Below, in pieces: positions 1 through 9,605 of a stretch of 64,000 nucleotides of DNA. The position numbers and the translations under genes were made by a program. Source of the stretch: Trinickia violacea (lineage in GTDB: Bacteria > Pseudomonadota > Gammaproteobacteria > Burkholderiales > Burkholderiaceae); the NCBI RefSeq assembly GCF_005280735.1, contig NZ_CP040077.1:3720001-3784000 (forward strand), given 5' to 3'. How positions within the stretch are numbered: position 1 is the stretch's first letter; every line of letters begins with the position of its first letter. The notes under the pieces were generated by a model, which saw only the letters and a list, made by a program, of their open reading frames with translations, was not told the DNA's origin and ran no database searches.

Positions 1-1070
1 GCCTCGAAGCCGCTCAGCTGGTCGCCGCGCGCCACGATCTCGACATGTACGAGCTGCTGCGTCCGCTCGTCGCGAAGCAAGCCGACGGCACCTTCGCCGA
101 AAGCGACCCGCGCGTGCGCGCCGCCGCACAGCAGGGCATCGACGCGCTCGATTCGATCCAGCGCCGCAGCGAAATCGCGGGCACGGTGTTCGCGGGGCTC
201 TCGCTAGGCAGCGTGCTGCTGCTCGCGGCGCTAGGGCTCGCGATCACCTACGGCCTCATCGGCGTCATCAACATGGCGCATGGCGAGTTCCTGATGATCG
301 GTGCGTACGCAACCTATGTCGTGCAGAACCTCGTGCAGCGCTTCGCGCCCGGCGCGTTCGATTGGTATCCGTTGATCGCGGTGCCCGCTTCGTTCGTTGC
401 GGCCGCCGTGGTCGGCATCGTGCTCGAACGCCTCGTGCTCAAGCACTTGTACGGCCGTCCGCTGGAAACGCTGCTGACGACGTTCGGCGTGAGCCTGATC
501 TTGATTCAAGCGACGCGCACGATCTTCGGCGCGCAGAACGTGCAGGTCGAAAATCCCTCCTGGATGAGCGGCGGCGTCACCGTCATGCAGAACCTGATCC
601 TGCCGTACAACCGGCTCGTGATCCTCGCGTTCTCGCTCGCCGTCGTGCTGATCGCGTGGACCGTGCTCACGAAGACTCGCCTCGGCCTCTTCGTGCGCGC
701 CGTCACGCAGAACCGCCGCATGGCCGCGTGCGTCGGCGTGAAGACCGCGCGCGTCGATTCCTACGCGTTCGCGTTCGGCGCGGGCATCGCGGGCTTGGGC
801 GGCTGCGCCCTCTCGCAGATCGGCAATGTCGGCCCCGATCTCGGCCAGAACTACATCATCGATTCGTTCATGGCGGTGGTGCTGGGCGGCGTCGGGCAGC
901 TCGCGGGCACGGTGATCGGCGGCTTCGGGCTCGGGCTCGTCAGCAAGGCGATCGAACCGTTCTGGGGCGCGGTGCTCGCGAAGATCGCGGTGCTGGTGCT
1001 GATCGTCCTCTTCATCCAGAAGCGTCCGCAAGGCATGTTCGCCTTGAAGGGCCGCAGCGCGGAGGCTTAA
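1..1070 (+). CDS. urtB: Urea ABC transporter permease UrtB, 5' end missing
   Basis: The reading frame is open from base 3, so the gene begins before the window; the first internal Met is at 45. The visible part has a short hydrophilic N-terminal stretch rich in Ala, Arg and Gln, then about eight to nine hydrophobic segments with the branched-chain-amino-acid permease (LivH-like) pattern, including an early GLIGVINMAHGE motif. UrtB-type proteins carry an extra N-terminal periplasmic domain, and the first ~60 residues seen here would be its end. It forms one half of the inner-membrane urea channel with UrtC and is followed by urtC, urtD and urtE on the same strand. The substrate-binding gene urtA would lie upstream, outside the window. 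Assignment to urea rather than amino acids rests on the adjacent urease genes and the Urt gene order. Confidence 0.93.
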   Translation, partial: LEAAQLVAARHDLDMYELLRPLVAKQADGTFAESDPRVRAAAQQGIDALDSIQRRSEIAGTVFAGLSLGSVLLLAALGLAITYGLIGVINMAHGEFLMIGAYATYVVQNLVQRFAPGAFDWYPLIAVPASFVAAAVVGIVLERLVLKHLYGRPLETLLTTFGVSLILIQATRTIFGAQNVQVENPSWMSGGVTVMQNLILPYNRLVILAFSLAVVLIAWTVLTKTRLGLFVRAVTQNRRMAACVGVKTARVDSYAFAFGAGIAGLGGCALSQIGNVGPDLGQNYIIDSFMAVVLGGVGQLAGTVIGGFGLGLVSKAIEPFWGAVLAKIAVLVLIVLFIQKRPQGMFALKGRSAEA

Positions 1071-1104
1071 TGAAACTACCCCCACGCTCATTTCGTTCAC
1101 TGCC

Positions 1105-1176
1105 CCCCAAGGGGGCCGATGCCTCCCTTGGGGCGGCATGGGACCCGAGTAAGGCGCTGAAGCGCCAACTCGGGTC
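1105..1176. repeat. Double palindrome in the urtB-urtC gap
   Basis: Two hairpins fill most of the 121-bp gap. The first pairs 1105-1116 with 1121-1133 (CCCCAAGG/CCTTGGGG core). The second pairs GACCCGAGT (1142-1150) with ACTCGGGTC (1168-1176) around an inner GGCGC-TGAA-GCGCC hairpin (1153-1166). The second hairpin has the same architecture as two hairpins at 27623-27710, read on the other strand. Similar CCAAGGGGG-type palindromes are common between genes of Burkholderiales. It may attenuate or process the urt transcript, but no U-tract is present. Confidence 0.75.
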
Positions 1177-1191
1177 GACACGGGAGGCATC

Positions 1192-2394
1192 ATGACATCC
1201 GCCACTTCGTCCGTCGATAGGCACGGCACGCCAGAGGCGACGTCGCCGTCCTCCGGACGCGAGGCGTTCAAAGACCTCGCGCTCGGCCTGCCGCCGCGTC
1301 CCGCGCTGCTCTCGCGCGGCGCATGGCTCGCGCTCATCGCGTTGATCCTGGTGATCGGCATCGGCGTGCCAGTCAGCGCGCTCGTGCTGCCGCAATCGAG
1401 CGCGTTGCATGTGTCGGCCTATGCGCTGACGCTTGCCGGCAAACTGATGTGCTACGCGATCGCGGCGCTCGCGCTCGACCTCGTCTGGGGCTATTGCGGC
1501 ATTCTGAGCCTCGGCCACGGGCTGTTCTTCGCGCTCGGCGGCTACGCGATCGGGATGTACCTGATGCGCGCGATCGGCCACGACGGCAAGTACGGCAGCG
1601 ACCTGCCCGACTTCATGGTGTTTCTGGACTGGCACGCGTTGCCTTGGTATTGGCACGGCACGCAGCATCTCGCGTACGCACTCTTGCTCGTCGTACTCGT
1701 GCCCGCCGTCGTCGCATGGGTGTTCGGCTTCTTCACGTTCCGCTCGCGCGTGAAGGGCGTCTATCTCTCGATCATCACGCAGGCGCTCACGTTCGCGGCG
1801 ATGCTGCTCTTCTATCGCAACGAAACCGGCTTCGGCGGCAACAACGGCTTCACCGATTTCAAGCGCATCGCTGGTTTCCCGATCACGCATCCGGGCACGC
1901 GCACCGTGCTGTTCCTGCTCACGTTCGCGGTGCTCGTCCTGTCGTTCATTGCGGCCCGCGCGATCGTCACTTCGAAACTCGGGCGCGTCGTGACGGCCGT
2001 GCGCGACGGCGAGGCGCGCCTGATGTTCCTCGGCTATAGCCCGCTTTCGTACAAGCTCTTCGTGTGGACCGTGTCCGCCATTCTGTGCGGCATCGCCGGC
2101 GCGCTCTACGTGCCGCAAGTCGGCATCATCAATCCGAGCGAGATGTCGCCGGGCAATTCGATCGAGATGGCGATCTGGGTGGCCGTCGGCGGACGCGGCA
2201 CGCTGATCGGACCGATCATCGGCGCGTTTGCCGTGAACGGCGCGAAGAGCTTCTTCACCGCGTACTTCGCCGAGTATTGGCTGTTCTTTCTCGGCGCGAT
2301 CTTCATGCTGGTGCCGCTGTTGCTGCCCAACGGAATCATGGGGCTGATCGACCTGGCGATCGAGCGGGTGAAGAAGCGGAGGACGTCGCCATGA
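1192..2394 (+). CDS. urtC: Urea ABC transporter permease UrtC
   Basis: A 400-residue polytopic membrane protein of the LivM-like permease family. The first ~45 residues are hydrophilic (rich in Ser, Thr and Pro), followed by about eight to ten hydrophobic segments; the motif GYCGILSLGHGLFFALGGYA is the conserved early loop of these permeases. It pairs with UrtB in the inner membrane. The ATG at 1192 has a GGGAGG Shine-Dalgarno sequence at 1181-1186. The stop overlaps the start of urtD by ATGA (2391-2394), which implies translational coupling. The upstream gap contains a double palindrome, so urtC may be partly uncoupled from urtB. Confidence 0.94.
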   Translation: MTSATSSVDRHGTPEATSPSSGREAFKDLALGLPPRPALLSRGAWLALIALILVIGIGVPVSALVLPQSSALHVSAYALTLAGKLMCYAIAALALDLVWGYCGILSLGHGLFFALGGYAIGMYLMRAIGHDGKYGSDLPDFMVFLDWHALPWYWHGTQHLAYALLLVVLVPAVVAWVFGFFTFRSRVKGVYLSIITQALTFAAMLLFYRNETGFGGNNGFTDFKRIAGFPITHPGTRTVLFLLTFAVLVLSFIAARAIVTSKLGRVVTAVRDGEARLMFLGYSPLSYKLFVWTVSAILCGIAGALYVPQVGIINPSEMSPGNSIEMAIWVAVGGRGTLIGPIIGAFAVNGAKSFFTAYFAEYWLFFLGAIFMLVPLLLPNGIMGLIDLAIERVKKRRTSP

Positions 2395-3251
2395 ACGAGA
2401 ACCCGATGGTCCCCGACATCGCCGCCATCGAAGACGACGGACGCGCGTTGAGCGGCGTGGCCTCGATGGGCCATGCGATCAAGCCTGACGAGATCGACAT
2501 CTCGCACGGCACGATCCTCTATCTCGACGACGTGACCGTGAGCTTCGACGGCTTCCGCGCGCTGAACGCGCTATCGCTCACGATCGACGCGGGCGAACTG
2601 CGCTGCGTGATCGGCCCGAACGGCGCAGGCAAGACGACGATGATGGACGTCATCACCGGCAAGACCGCGCCCGATGCGGGCAAGGTGTTCCTCGGCCAGT
2701 CGATCGACCTCACGCGCATGAGCGAACCCGCGATCGCGCGCGCGGGCATCGGCCGCAAGTTCCAGAAACCGACCGTGTTCGAGAATCATCCCGTGTGGGA
2801 GAACCTCGAGCTCGCGATGAAGACCGACAAGGGATGGTGGGCGTCGCTGCGCGCGCGCCTCGATGGCGCTGCGCAAGCGCGCATCGAAGCGACGCTCGAG
2901 CTGATCCATCTGGAAGGTGAGGCGCGCCGCCTCGCTGGCGAGCTGTCGCACGGACAAAAGCAACGGCTCGAAATCGGCATGCTGCTCATGCAGCAACCGG
3001 CGCTGCTGCTGCTCGACGAACCCGCCGCCGGCATGACCGACCACGAGACGATGGAGCTCGCCGAGCTACTGAACAAGCTGCGGGGAACGTGCTCGATGAT
3101 GGTCGTCGAGCACGACATGGAGTTCGTCGCGGCGCTCGCGGGCGAGACCGGCCGCGTCACCGTCATGGCCGAAGGCCACGTGCTCGCGCACGGCACGCTC
3201 GACGAAGTGAAGCGCGACGAGGCCGTAATCGAATCGTATCTCGGCCGCTGA
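2391..3251 (+). CDS. urtD: Urea ABC transporter ATP-binding protein UrtD
   Basis: A 286-residue ABC ATPase. It has a Walker A motif GPNGAGKTT, a signature LSHGQKQ (the LivG-like variant of LSGGQ), a Walker B ending LLLLDEPAAGM and the switch His in VVEHDMEF. The ~45-residue N-terminal extension before the first beta-strand is usual for UrtD and contains several alternative Met codons. The ATG at 2391 was chosen because it overlaps the urtC stop as ATGA. With UrtE it forms the cytoplasmic ATPase pair that powers urea uptake. A 63-bp gap separates it from urtE. Confidence 0.95.
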   Translation: MNENPMVPDIAAIEDDGRALSGVASMGHAIKPDEIDISHGTILYLDDVTVSFDGFRALNALSLTIDAGELRCVIGPNGAGKTTMMDVITGKTAPDAGKVFLGQSIDLTRMSEPAIARAGIGRKFQKPTVFENHPVWENLELAMKTDKGWWASLRARLDGAAQARIEATLELIHLEGEARRLAGELSHGQKQRLEIGMLLMQQPALLLLDEPAAGMTDHETMELAELLNKLRGTCSMMVVEHDMEFVAALAGETGRVTVMAEGHVLAHGTLDEVKRDEAVIESYLGR

Positions 3252-3314
3252 GTCTCGGCCGCTGGGTTTCAGCCGCTTAAGCACGCGCATGCCCTCGATG
3301 CAAGGAAACACACG

Positions 3315-4007
3315 ATGCTCAAAGTAGAAGCGCTCAATCAGTACTACGGCGGCAGCCACATCCTGAGAAACGTCACGCTCGACGTGCCGGAAGGCACGCT
3401 GACGGTCCTGCTCGGCCGCAACGGCGTGGGCAAAACGACGCTCCTGCGCTGCCTGATGGGCGTCGTGCAGGCCGAACGAGGGTCGATCTCGTGGCGCGGC
3501 AAGCCGCTCGACAAGTTGCCTCCGTATGCGCGTGTCGCCGAAGGTCTGGCCTATGTGCCGCAAGGACGCGACATCTTCCCGCGCCTCACCGTCGAGGAAA
3601 ACCTGCTGGTCGGCGCGGCGAGCCGCAAAGCGCCCTCGAAGATTCCCGACCACATCTATGCACTCTTTCCGGTCCTGAAGGAGATGCGTGCGCGCCGCGG
3701 CGGCGACCTCTCGGGCGGCCAGCAGCAGCAGCTCGCGATCGGCCGCGCGCTGATGAGCGAGCCGCAGCTCTTGATTCTCGACGAGCCGACCGAAGGCATC
3801 CAGCCTTCGATCATTCAGGAGATCGGCCGCACACTGCGGCGGCTCGTCGACGAGATGGGGATGACCGTGCTGCTTGTCGAACAGTATTACGATTTCGCGC
3901 GAGCGATCGCGGACCGCTACTGGGTGATGAGCCGCGGCGAGATCATTGCGGGCGGCGCGGGCGCGGAGATGGAGGCGAACGGGGTGCGGGAGCTGATCGC
4001 GGTCTGA
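3315..4007 (+). CDS. urtE: Urea ABC transporter ATP-binding protein UrtE
   Basis: A 230-residue LivF-like ABC ATPase with Walker A GRNGVGKTT, signature LSGGQQQQ, Walker B LLILDEPTEG and switch region LLVEQYYDFA. The start ATG at 3315 follows a purine-rich AAGGAAAC stretch. It is the second nucleotide-binding subunit of the urea importer. It ends 49 bp before ureD, so uptake and urease genes are probably partly co-transcribed. The length is typical for UrtE. Confidence 0.95.
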   Translation: MLKVEALNQYYGGSHILRNVTLDVPEGTLTVLLGRNGVGKTTLLRCLMGVVQAERGSISWRGKPLDKLPPYARVAEGLAYVPQGRDIFPRLTVEENLLVGAASRKAPSKIPDHIYALFPVLKEMRARRGGDLSGGQQQQLAIGRALMSEPQLLILDEPTEGIQPSIIQEIGRTLRRLVDEMGMTVLLVEQYYDFARAIADRYWVMSRGEIIAGGAGAEMEANGVRELIAV

Positions 4008-4056
4008 AGCGCGGCAGTATGTTCGCTCGCCGCGCCGCGTGGCATCATGCTCAGCC

Positions 4057-4929
4057 ATGTCCCTTCACGAACAACACGCCACCCTCGCAAACGTCGCGCA
4101 CGACGAATGGCAAGCCAAGCTCGAACTGCGCTTCGAAAAGCATGGCTCGCGCACGACGCTCGTGCATCGCCTGCATGACGGCCCGCTGCGCGTTCAGCGG
4201 CCGCTCTACCCGGAAGGCGAAGCGATCTGTCATACGGTCATCGTGCATCCGCCGGGCGGCGTGGCGGGCGGCGACCGGCTGTCGATGGATATCGCGCTCG
4301 GCAACGACACGCACGCGGTGCTGACGACACCCGGCGCGACCAAGTGGTACAAGTCGAACGGACGCGATGCGTTACAGCGCATTCACATCGCCGTCGGCGC
4401 CAGCGCGAAGCTCGATTGGCTGCCGCAGAACAACATCGTCTTCGATCATGCGAACGCGTCGCTCGATTTCACGCTGACGCTGGCTGCGGGCGCGACCGCG
4501 CTCGGCTGGGACGCGACGCAGCTCGGCCGGCAGGCGGCGGGCGAGCGCTGGTCGGCGGGTACGCTCGCGAGCGTGGCGAGGATCGTGGGGCCTTCGGGCC
4601 AACTGCTGTGGCTGGAGCGCGCGCAACTCGATGCCCTAGACCTTCTGCGCGATGCGCCCCAAGGGCTCGCCGGTTTTCCGGCGTACGGCACGCTGTGGGC
4701 CGTCAGCCCCGCTTGCACGGATGCGCTTGCCGAATCGTTAAGCGCGCAACTGCCTTTCGGCGGCACGCAGCGCGCAGGCGTAACGTGCGTGACGCCGGGC
4801 GTGATGCTCGTGCGTGTCGTCGCGCGTTCAATGGAAGCGCTGCAAAACACGCTGACGCATTGCTGGCTGCAATTGAGGCCCGTCGTGCACGGCGTCGACG
4901 CCAAGCCGCTACGGCTCTGGACCACTTGA
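4057..4929 (+). CDS. ureD: Urease accessory protein UreD
   Basis: A 290-residue UreD/UreH family protein. It is the scaffold that binds apo-urease and, with UreF and UreG, delivers nickel to the active site. The family-typical N-terminal stretch (WQAKLELRFEKHGSRTTL) and the VHPPGGVAGGD motif are present. The frame is open upstream with a GTG at 4039; the ATG at 4057 gives the usual N-terminus and was preferred, although no clear ribosome site is visible for either. It lies ahead of ureA, separated by a 276-bp gap with its own promoter signals. Confidence 0.92.
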   Translation: MSLHEQHATLANVAHDEWQAKLELRFEKHGSRTTLVHRLHDGPLRVQRPLYPEGEAICHTVIVHPPGGVAGGDRLSMDIALGNDTHAVLTTPGATKWYKSNGRDALQRIHIAVGASAKLDWLPQNNIVFDHANASLDFTLTLAAGATALGWDATQLGRQAAGERWSAGTLASVARIVGPSGQLLWLERAQLDALDLLRDAPQGLAGFPAYGTLWAVSPACTDALAESLSAQLPFGGTQRAGVTCVTPGVMLVRVVARSMEALQNTLTHCWLQLRPVVHGVDAKPLRLWTT

Positions 4930-4942
4930 ATGTCGTTGCTAA

Positions 4943-4992
4943 CGCACCAATAGCAGGCACTCGCCCACGCTTTCACGCGCCATATCGGTGCA
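4943..4992 (+). promoter_or_regulatory. Two NtrC-like binding boxes upstream of ureA
   Basis: Compared with the enteric NtrC consensus TGCACCA-N3-TGGTGCA, the 17-bp box at 4976-4992 (CGCGCCATATCGGTGCA) matches 11 of 14 specified positions. The box at 4943-4959 (CGCACCAATAGCAGGCA) matches 9 of 14, with a perfect left half GCACCA. The boxes start 33 bp apart, about three helical turns, so they would lie on one DNA face. They sit about 70-100 bp upstream of the sigma-54 type element, a usual enhancer distance. Binding is inferred, not shown. Confidence 0.6.
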
Positions 4993-5045
4993 ATCCTTCT
5001 CGCGAGCACCCGCCGGATCGGGCCGATTCGACGAATCTGACCCTA

Positions 5046-5061
5046 TGGCATGCCCCTTGCT
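5046..5061 (+). promoter_or_regulatory. Sigma-54 (RpoN) type promoter for ureABCEFG
   Basis: The sequence TGGCATGCCCCTTGCT matches the -24/-12 consensus TGGCAC-N5-TTGCW with one mismatch and has the exact GG-N10-GC spacing (GG 5047-5048, GC 5059-5060). It lies about 145 bp before the ureA start, which predicts a leader of roughly 130 nt. With the NtrC-like boxes it suggests induction of urease under nitrogen limitation, as known for some other proteobacterial ureases. Confidence 0.7.
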
Positions 5062-5205
5062 CCATTGGCGGCGACTTCTGTCGATGCCTATAGCGCTTAT
5101 AAGCCACGCGGACCCAATCCATCTAGCGCGGTGCTACGATAGCCTCGCGACAAAATTAGGCCGCTGTACTAATTAATTATTACGTTTCCCCATTTTCAAC
5201 CCTTC

Positions 5206-5508
5206 ATGAAGCTGACGCCCAGAGAGAAAGACAAGCTCCTGATCTTCACCGCGGCGCTGCTCGCCGAGCGCCGCCGTGCACGCGGCCTGAAGCTCAACTA
5301 TCCGGAAGCCGTGGCCTACATTTCGGCGGCACTGATGGAAGCCGCGCGCGACGGCAAGACGGTCGCCGAAGTGATGCACTACGGCACGACGCTGCTCACG
5401 CGCGACGACGTCATGGAAGGCGTGCCGGAGATGATCCCGGACATCCAAGTCGAGGCCACGTTTCCCGACGGCACGAAGCTCGTCACCGTTCACCACCCGA
5501 TTCCGTGA
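5206..5508 (+). CDS. ureA: Urease gamma subunit UreA
   Basis: A 100-residue protein with the characteristic start MKLTPREKDKLLIF and the GLKLNYPEAVA motif of urease gamma. It assembles with UreB and UreC into the (alpha-beta-gamma)3 urease, which hydrolyses urea to ammonia and carbamate in the cytoplasm. It is the first gene after the sigma-54 type promoter region, and ureB follows 10 bp later, in line with a single operon. The length is exactly typical for separate gamma subunits. Confidence 0.98.
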   Translation: MKLTPREKDKLLIFTAALLAERRRARGLKLNYPEAVAYISAALMEAARDGKTVAEVMHYGTTLLTRDDVMEGVPEMIPDIQVEATFPDGTKLVTVHHPIP

Positions 5509-5518
5509 GCACCCACCC

Positions 5519-5824
5519 ATGATCCCCGGCGAAATCCTCACCGACGACGGCGAACACGAACTGAACGCGGGCCGCGAGACCGTGACGCTGACCGTCGCGA
5601 ATACGGGCGACCGCCCCGTGCAGATCGGCTCGCACTACCACTTCTACGAAGTCAACGATGCCCTCTCGTTCGATCGCGAGAAAGCGCGTGGCTTTCGGCT
5701 GAACATTGCGGCGGGCACCGCCGTGCGCTTCGAGCCGGGCCAGGAGCGCACGGTCGAACTGGTCGCGCTCGCGGGCAATCGTGCCGTCTACGGATTCAAC
5801 GGCAAGGTAATGGGGCCGCTGTAA
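5519..5824 (+). CDS. ureB: Urease beta subunit UreB
   Basis: A 101-residue protein starting MIPGEIL, with the beta-subunit motifs RPVQIGSHYHFYEVN and LNIAAGTAVRFEPG. It is a structural subunit around the UreC active site. It lies between ureA and ureC at operon spacing (10 bp and 22 bp). Nothing unusual is visible. Confidence 0.98.
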   Translation: MIPGEILTDDGEHELNAGRETVTLTVANTGDRPVQIGSHYHFYEVNDALSFDREKARGFRLNIAAGTAVRFEPGQERTVELVALAGNRAVYGFNGKVMGPL

Positions 5825-5846
5825 CTCTTCTTCTGGACGTTCAACC

Positions 5847-7553
<1,707 letters not shown>

Positions 7554-7590
7554 TTTTCAGTTCTACCGCGGCCGCCCGGCATGCACGGAT

Positions 7591-8253
7591 ATGCGCACGA
7601 TCGACAAACGCATCGCCCCCAACGTGAAGCTCGCCGCCACGCTCATCGCGCGCGCGCCGACGCTCACGCTCCCCTTCGACGCGCGCCGCAAGAGCCGGCT
7701 CGCGGCCACGCTCGATAGCGGCGAGGACGTCGCGGTCGTCTTGCCGCGCGGCACCGTGCTCGCCGACGGCGACGTCCTGGTCGCCGACGATGGCGCGCTC
7801 GTGCGCGTCGTCGCCGCGTCGGAAGACGTCCTGCTCGTGCGCGCGCCCGACCGGCTCACGCTCACGCGCGCCGCGTACCACCTCGGCAACCGCCACACGC
7901 CGGTAGAAGTCGGCGTCGACTATCTGAAGCTCGAAGCGGACCCGGTGCTCGAAGACATGCTCAAGCGCCTCGGCGCAAGCGTCGAGAAAACGTCGCTGCC
8001 GTTCCAGCCCGAAACCGGCGCGTACGGCGGCGGCCACCGGCATGGTCACGACGAAACGTTCGCCGAAGACTACGCGCTCGCGCAGCAGGTGTTCGACGAG
8101 CATCACGGGCATGATCACGGCCATTCGCACGATCAGCACGCCCATCACGATCACGCGCATGGTCACGACCATTCGCACGAGCATCCCCACGACCATGACC
8201 ACGACGATTGCGGTCACGATCATGGGCACGGCCACGGTCATGCGCATCGCTGA
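7591..8253 (+). CDS. ureE: Urease accessory protein UreE with long His-rich tail
   Basis: A 220-residue nickel metallochaperone that hands nickel to UreG and the urease pre-complex. The N-terminal peptide-binding domain and the central metal-binding domain cover residues ~1-145. The C-terminal ~70 residues are dominated by His, Asp and Gly, with runs such as HHGHDHGHSHDQHAHHDHAH, giving well over 20 histidines. Such tails buffer nickel in other UreE proteins. The end overlaps ureF by 14 bp. Confidence 0.95.
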   Translation: MRTIDKRIAPNVKLAATLIARAPTLTLPFDARRKSRLAATLDSGEDVAVVLPRGTVLADGDVLVADDGALVRVVAASEDVLLVRAPDRLTLTRAAYHLGNRHTPVEVGVDYLKLEADPVLEDMLKRLGASVEKTSLPFQPETGAYGGGHRHGHDETFAEDYALAQQVFDEHHGHDHGHSHDQHAHHDHAHGHDHSHEHPHDHDHDDCGHDHGHGHGHAHR

Positions 8254-8920
8254 ACTCACGGCGCTGTTGCACCTCGCGTCGCCTGCGCTACCGATCGGAG
8301 CGTTCAGCTACTCGCAAGGGCTCGAAGCGGCGATCGAAGCGCAACTGATCACCGACGCCGACAGCGCGCGCGACTGGATCGCGAGCGGCCTCGCCAACGT
8401 GCTCGCGCGCGGCGAGCTGCCGTTTCTTGCACATCAGATCGAACGCTGGCGCGCGCACGACGCCGCGGCGCTCGCGCAAGCGGACGCCGAATTTCTCGCC
8501 AGCCGCGAGTCGGCGGAGCTGCGCCGGGAGACCGAACAGATGGGCTGGTCGCTCAAGCAACTGTGCGTGTCGCTCGAATGGGGTGAGGAAGCACGGCGCG
8601 CGACGCTCGCCGCACTGACGCCCCTCGCGCAGCCGACCGCCTTCGCATTCGCCGCCCTCGCCCACGACGCCGCCACCGATGCCGCGCTCGCCGCCTACGC
8701 CTTCAGTTGGGTCGAGAACCAGGCCGCTGCCGCCTTGAAGGCCGTGCCGCTCGGCCAGCTCGCGGGACAGCGCATCATCGTCGCGCTGCGCGCGGCCATC
8801 GACGAAGCCGTCACGCGCGCCATGCAAACGCCGCCCGAAAGAATCAACACCTTTGCGCCGCAGCTCGGCATTCTGTCGGCGCGCCACGAGTCGCAGTATT
8901 CGCGGCTCTTTCGCTCATAA
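8240..8920 (+). CDS. ureF: Urease accessory protein UreF
   Basis: A 226-residue UreF family protein with the typical N-terminus MRIAELTALLHLASPALPIG and the FSYSQGLE motif. UreF joins UreD on apo-urease and acts in the GTP-dependent nickel delivery by UreG. The frame extends upstream inside the ureE His-tail; the ATG at 8240 was chosen because the family motif begins there, which gives a 14-bp overlap with ureE. ureG follows after 14 bp. Confidence 0.94.
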   Translation: MRIAELTALLHLASPALPIGAFSYSQGLEAAIEAQLITDADSARDWIASGLANVLARGELPFLAHQIERWRAHDAAALAQADAEFLASRESAELRRETEQMGWSLKQLCVSLEWGEEARRATLAALTPLAQPTAFAFAALAHDAATDAALAAYAFSWVENQAAAALKAVPLGQLAGQRIIVALRAAIDEAVTRAMQTPPERINTFAPQLGILSARHESQYSRLFRS

Positions 8921-8934
8921 GCTGCCCACCGATC

Positions 8935-9585
8935 ATGAACGCTCCTACTCCTGTTGCTCCCTCACGCCGCACCAAGACCCTGCCGCCGCTGCGCGTGGGC
9001 GTCGGCGGCCCGGTCGGCTCCGGCAAAACGACGCTGCTCGAAATGCTGTGCAAGGCGATGCGCGATACCTACGACCTCGTCGCGATCACCAACGACATCT
9101 ATACGAAGGAAGACCAGCGTCTCCTGACCGTGGCGGGCGCGTTGCCGGCCGAACGCATCATGGGCGTCGAGACGGGTGGCTGCCCGCACACGGCGATCCG
9201 CGAGGACGCGTCGATCAATCTCGAGGCCGTCGACCGGATGCTCGCTCGCTTTCCCGACGCGGACATCGTGTTCATCGAATCGGGCGGCGACAACCTCGCG
9301 GCGACGTTCAGCCCGGAATTGTCGGACCTCACGATCTACGTGATCGACGTGGCGGGCGGCGAGAAGATTCCGCGCAAGGGCGGACCGGGAATCACGAAGT
9401 CGGACCTGCTCGTCATCAACAAGACCGATCTCGCGCCGCTCGTGGGCGCCAACCTCGACGTGATGGCATCGGACGCGAAGAAGATGCGCGGCGAGCGGCC
9501 GTTCGTGATGTGCAATCTGAAGGCGCTCGACGGGCTGAAGGACGTGATCGCGTTTATCGAGCGCAAGGGGTTGTTGAGGGTGTAG
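8935..9585 (+). CDS. ureG: Urease accessory GTPase UreG
   Basis: A 216-residue SIMIBI-class GTPase. It has a P-loop GGPVGSGKTT, the invariant metal-binding motif GCPHTAIR (Cys-Pro-His), a Walker B-like region VFIESGGDNLAATFSPEL and an NKTDLAP base-recognition motif. It couples GTP hydrolysis to nickel insertion into UreC. It is the last gene of the urease operon and is convergent with the next gene, with only 20 bp between them and no clear intrinsic terminator. Confidence 0.97.
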   Translation: MNAPTPVAPSRRTKTLPPLRVGVGGPVGSGKTTLLEMLCKAMRDTYDLVAITNDIYTKEDQRLLTVAGALPAERIMGVETGGCPHTAIREDASINLEAVDRMLARFPDADIVFIESGGDNLAATFSPELSDLTIYVIDVAGGEKIPRKGGPGITKSDLLVINKTDLAPLVGANLDVMASDAKKMRGERPFVMCNLKALDGLKDVIAFIERKGLLRV

Positions 9586-9605
9586 CGGAGGAAGCCCCTT
9601 GCCGC

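Noticed and set aside
231..1361. Long minus-strand open frame opposite urtB and urtC
   Set aside because: It is Arg/His/Asp-rich shadow coding typical of high-GC DNA, whereas the plus strand encodes recognisable permeases.
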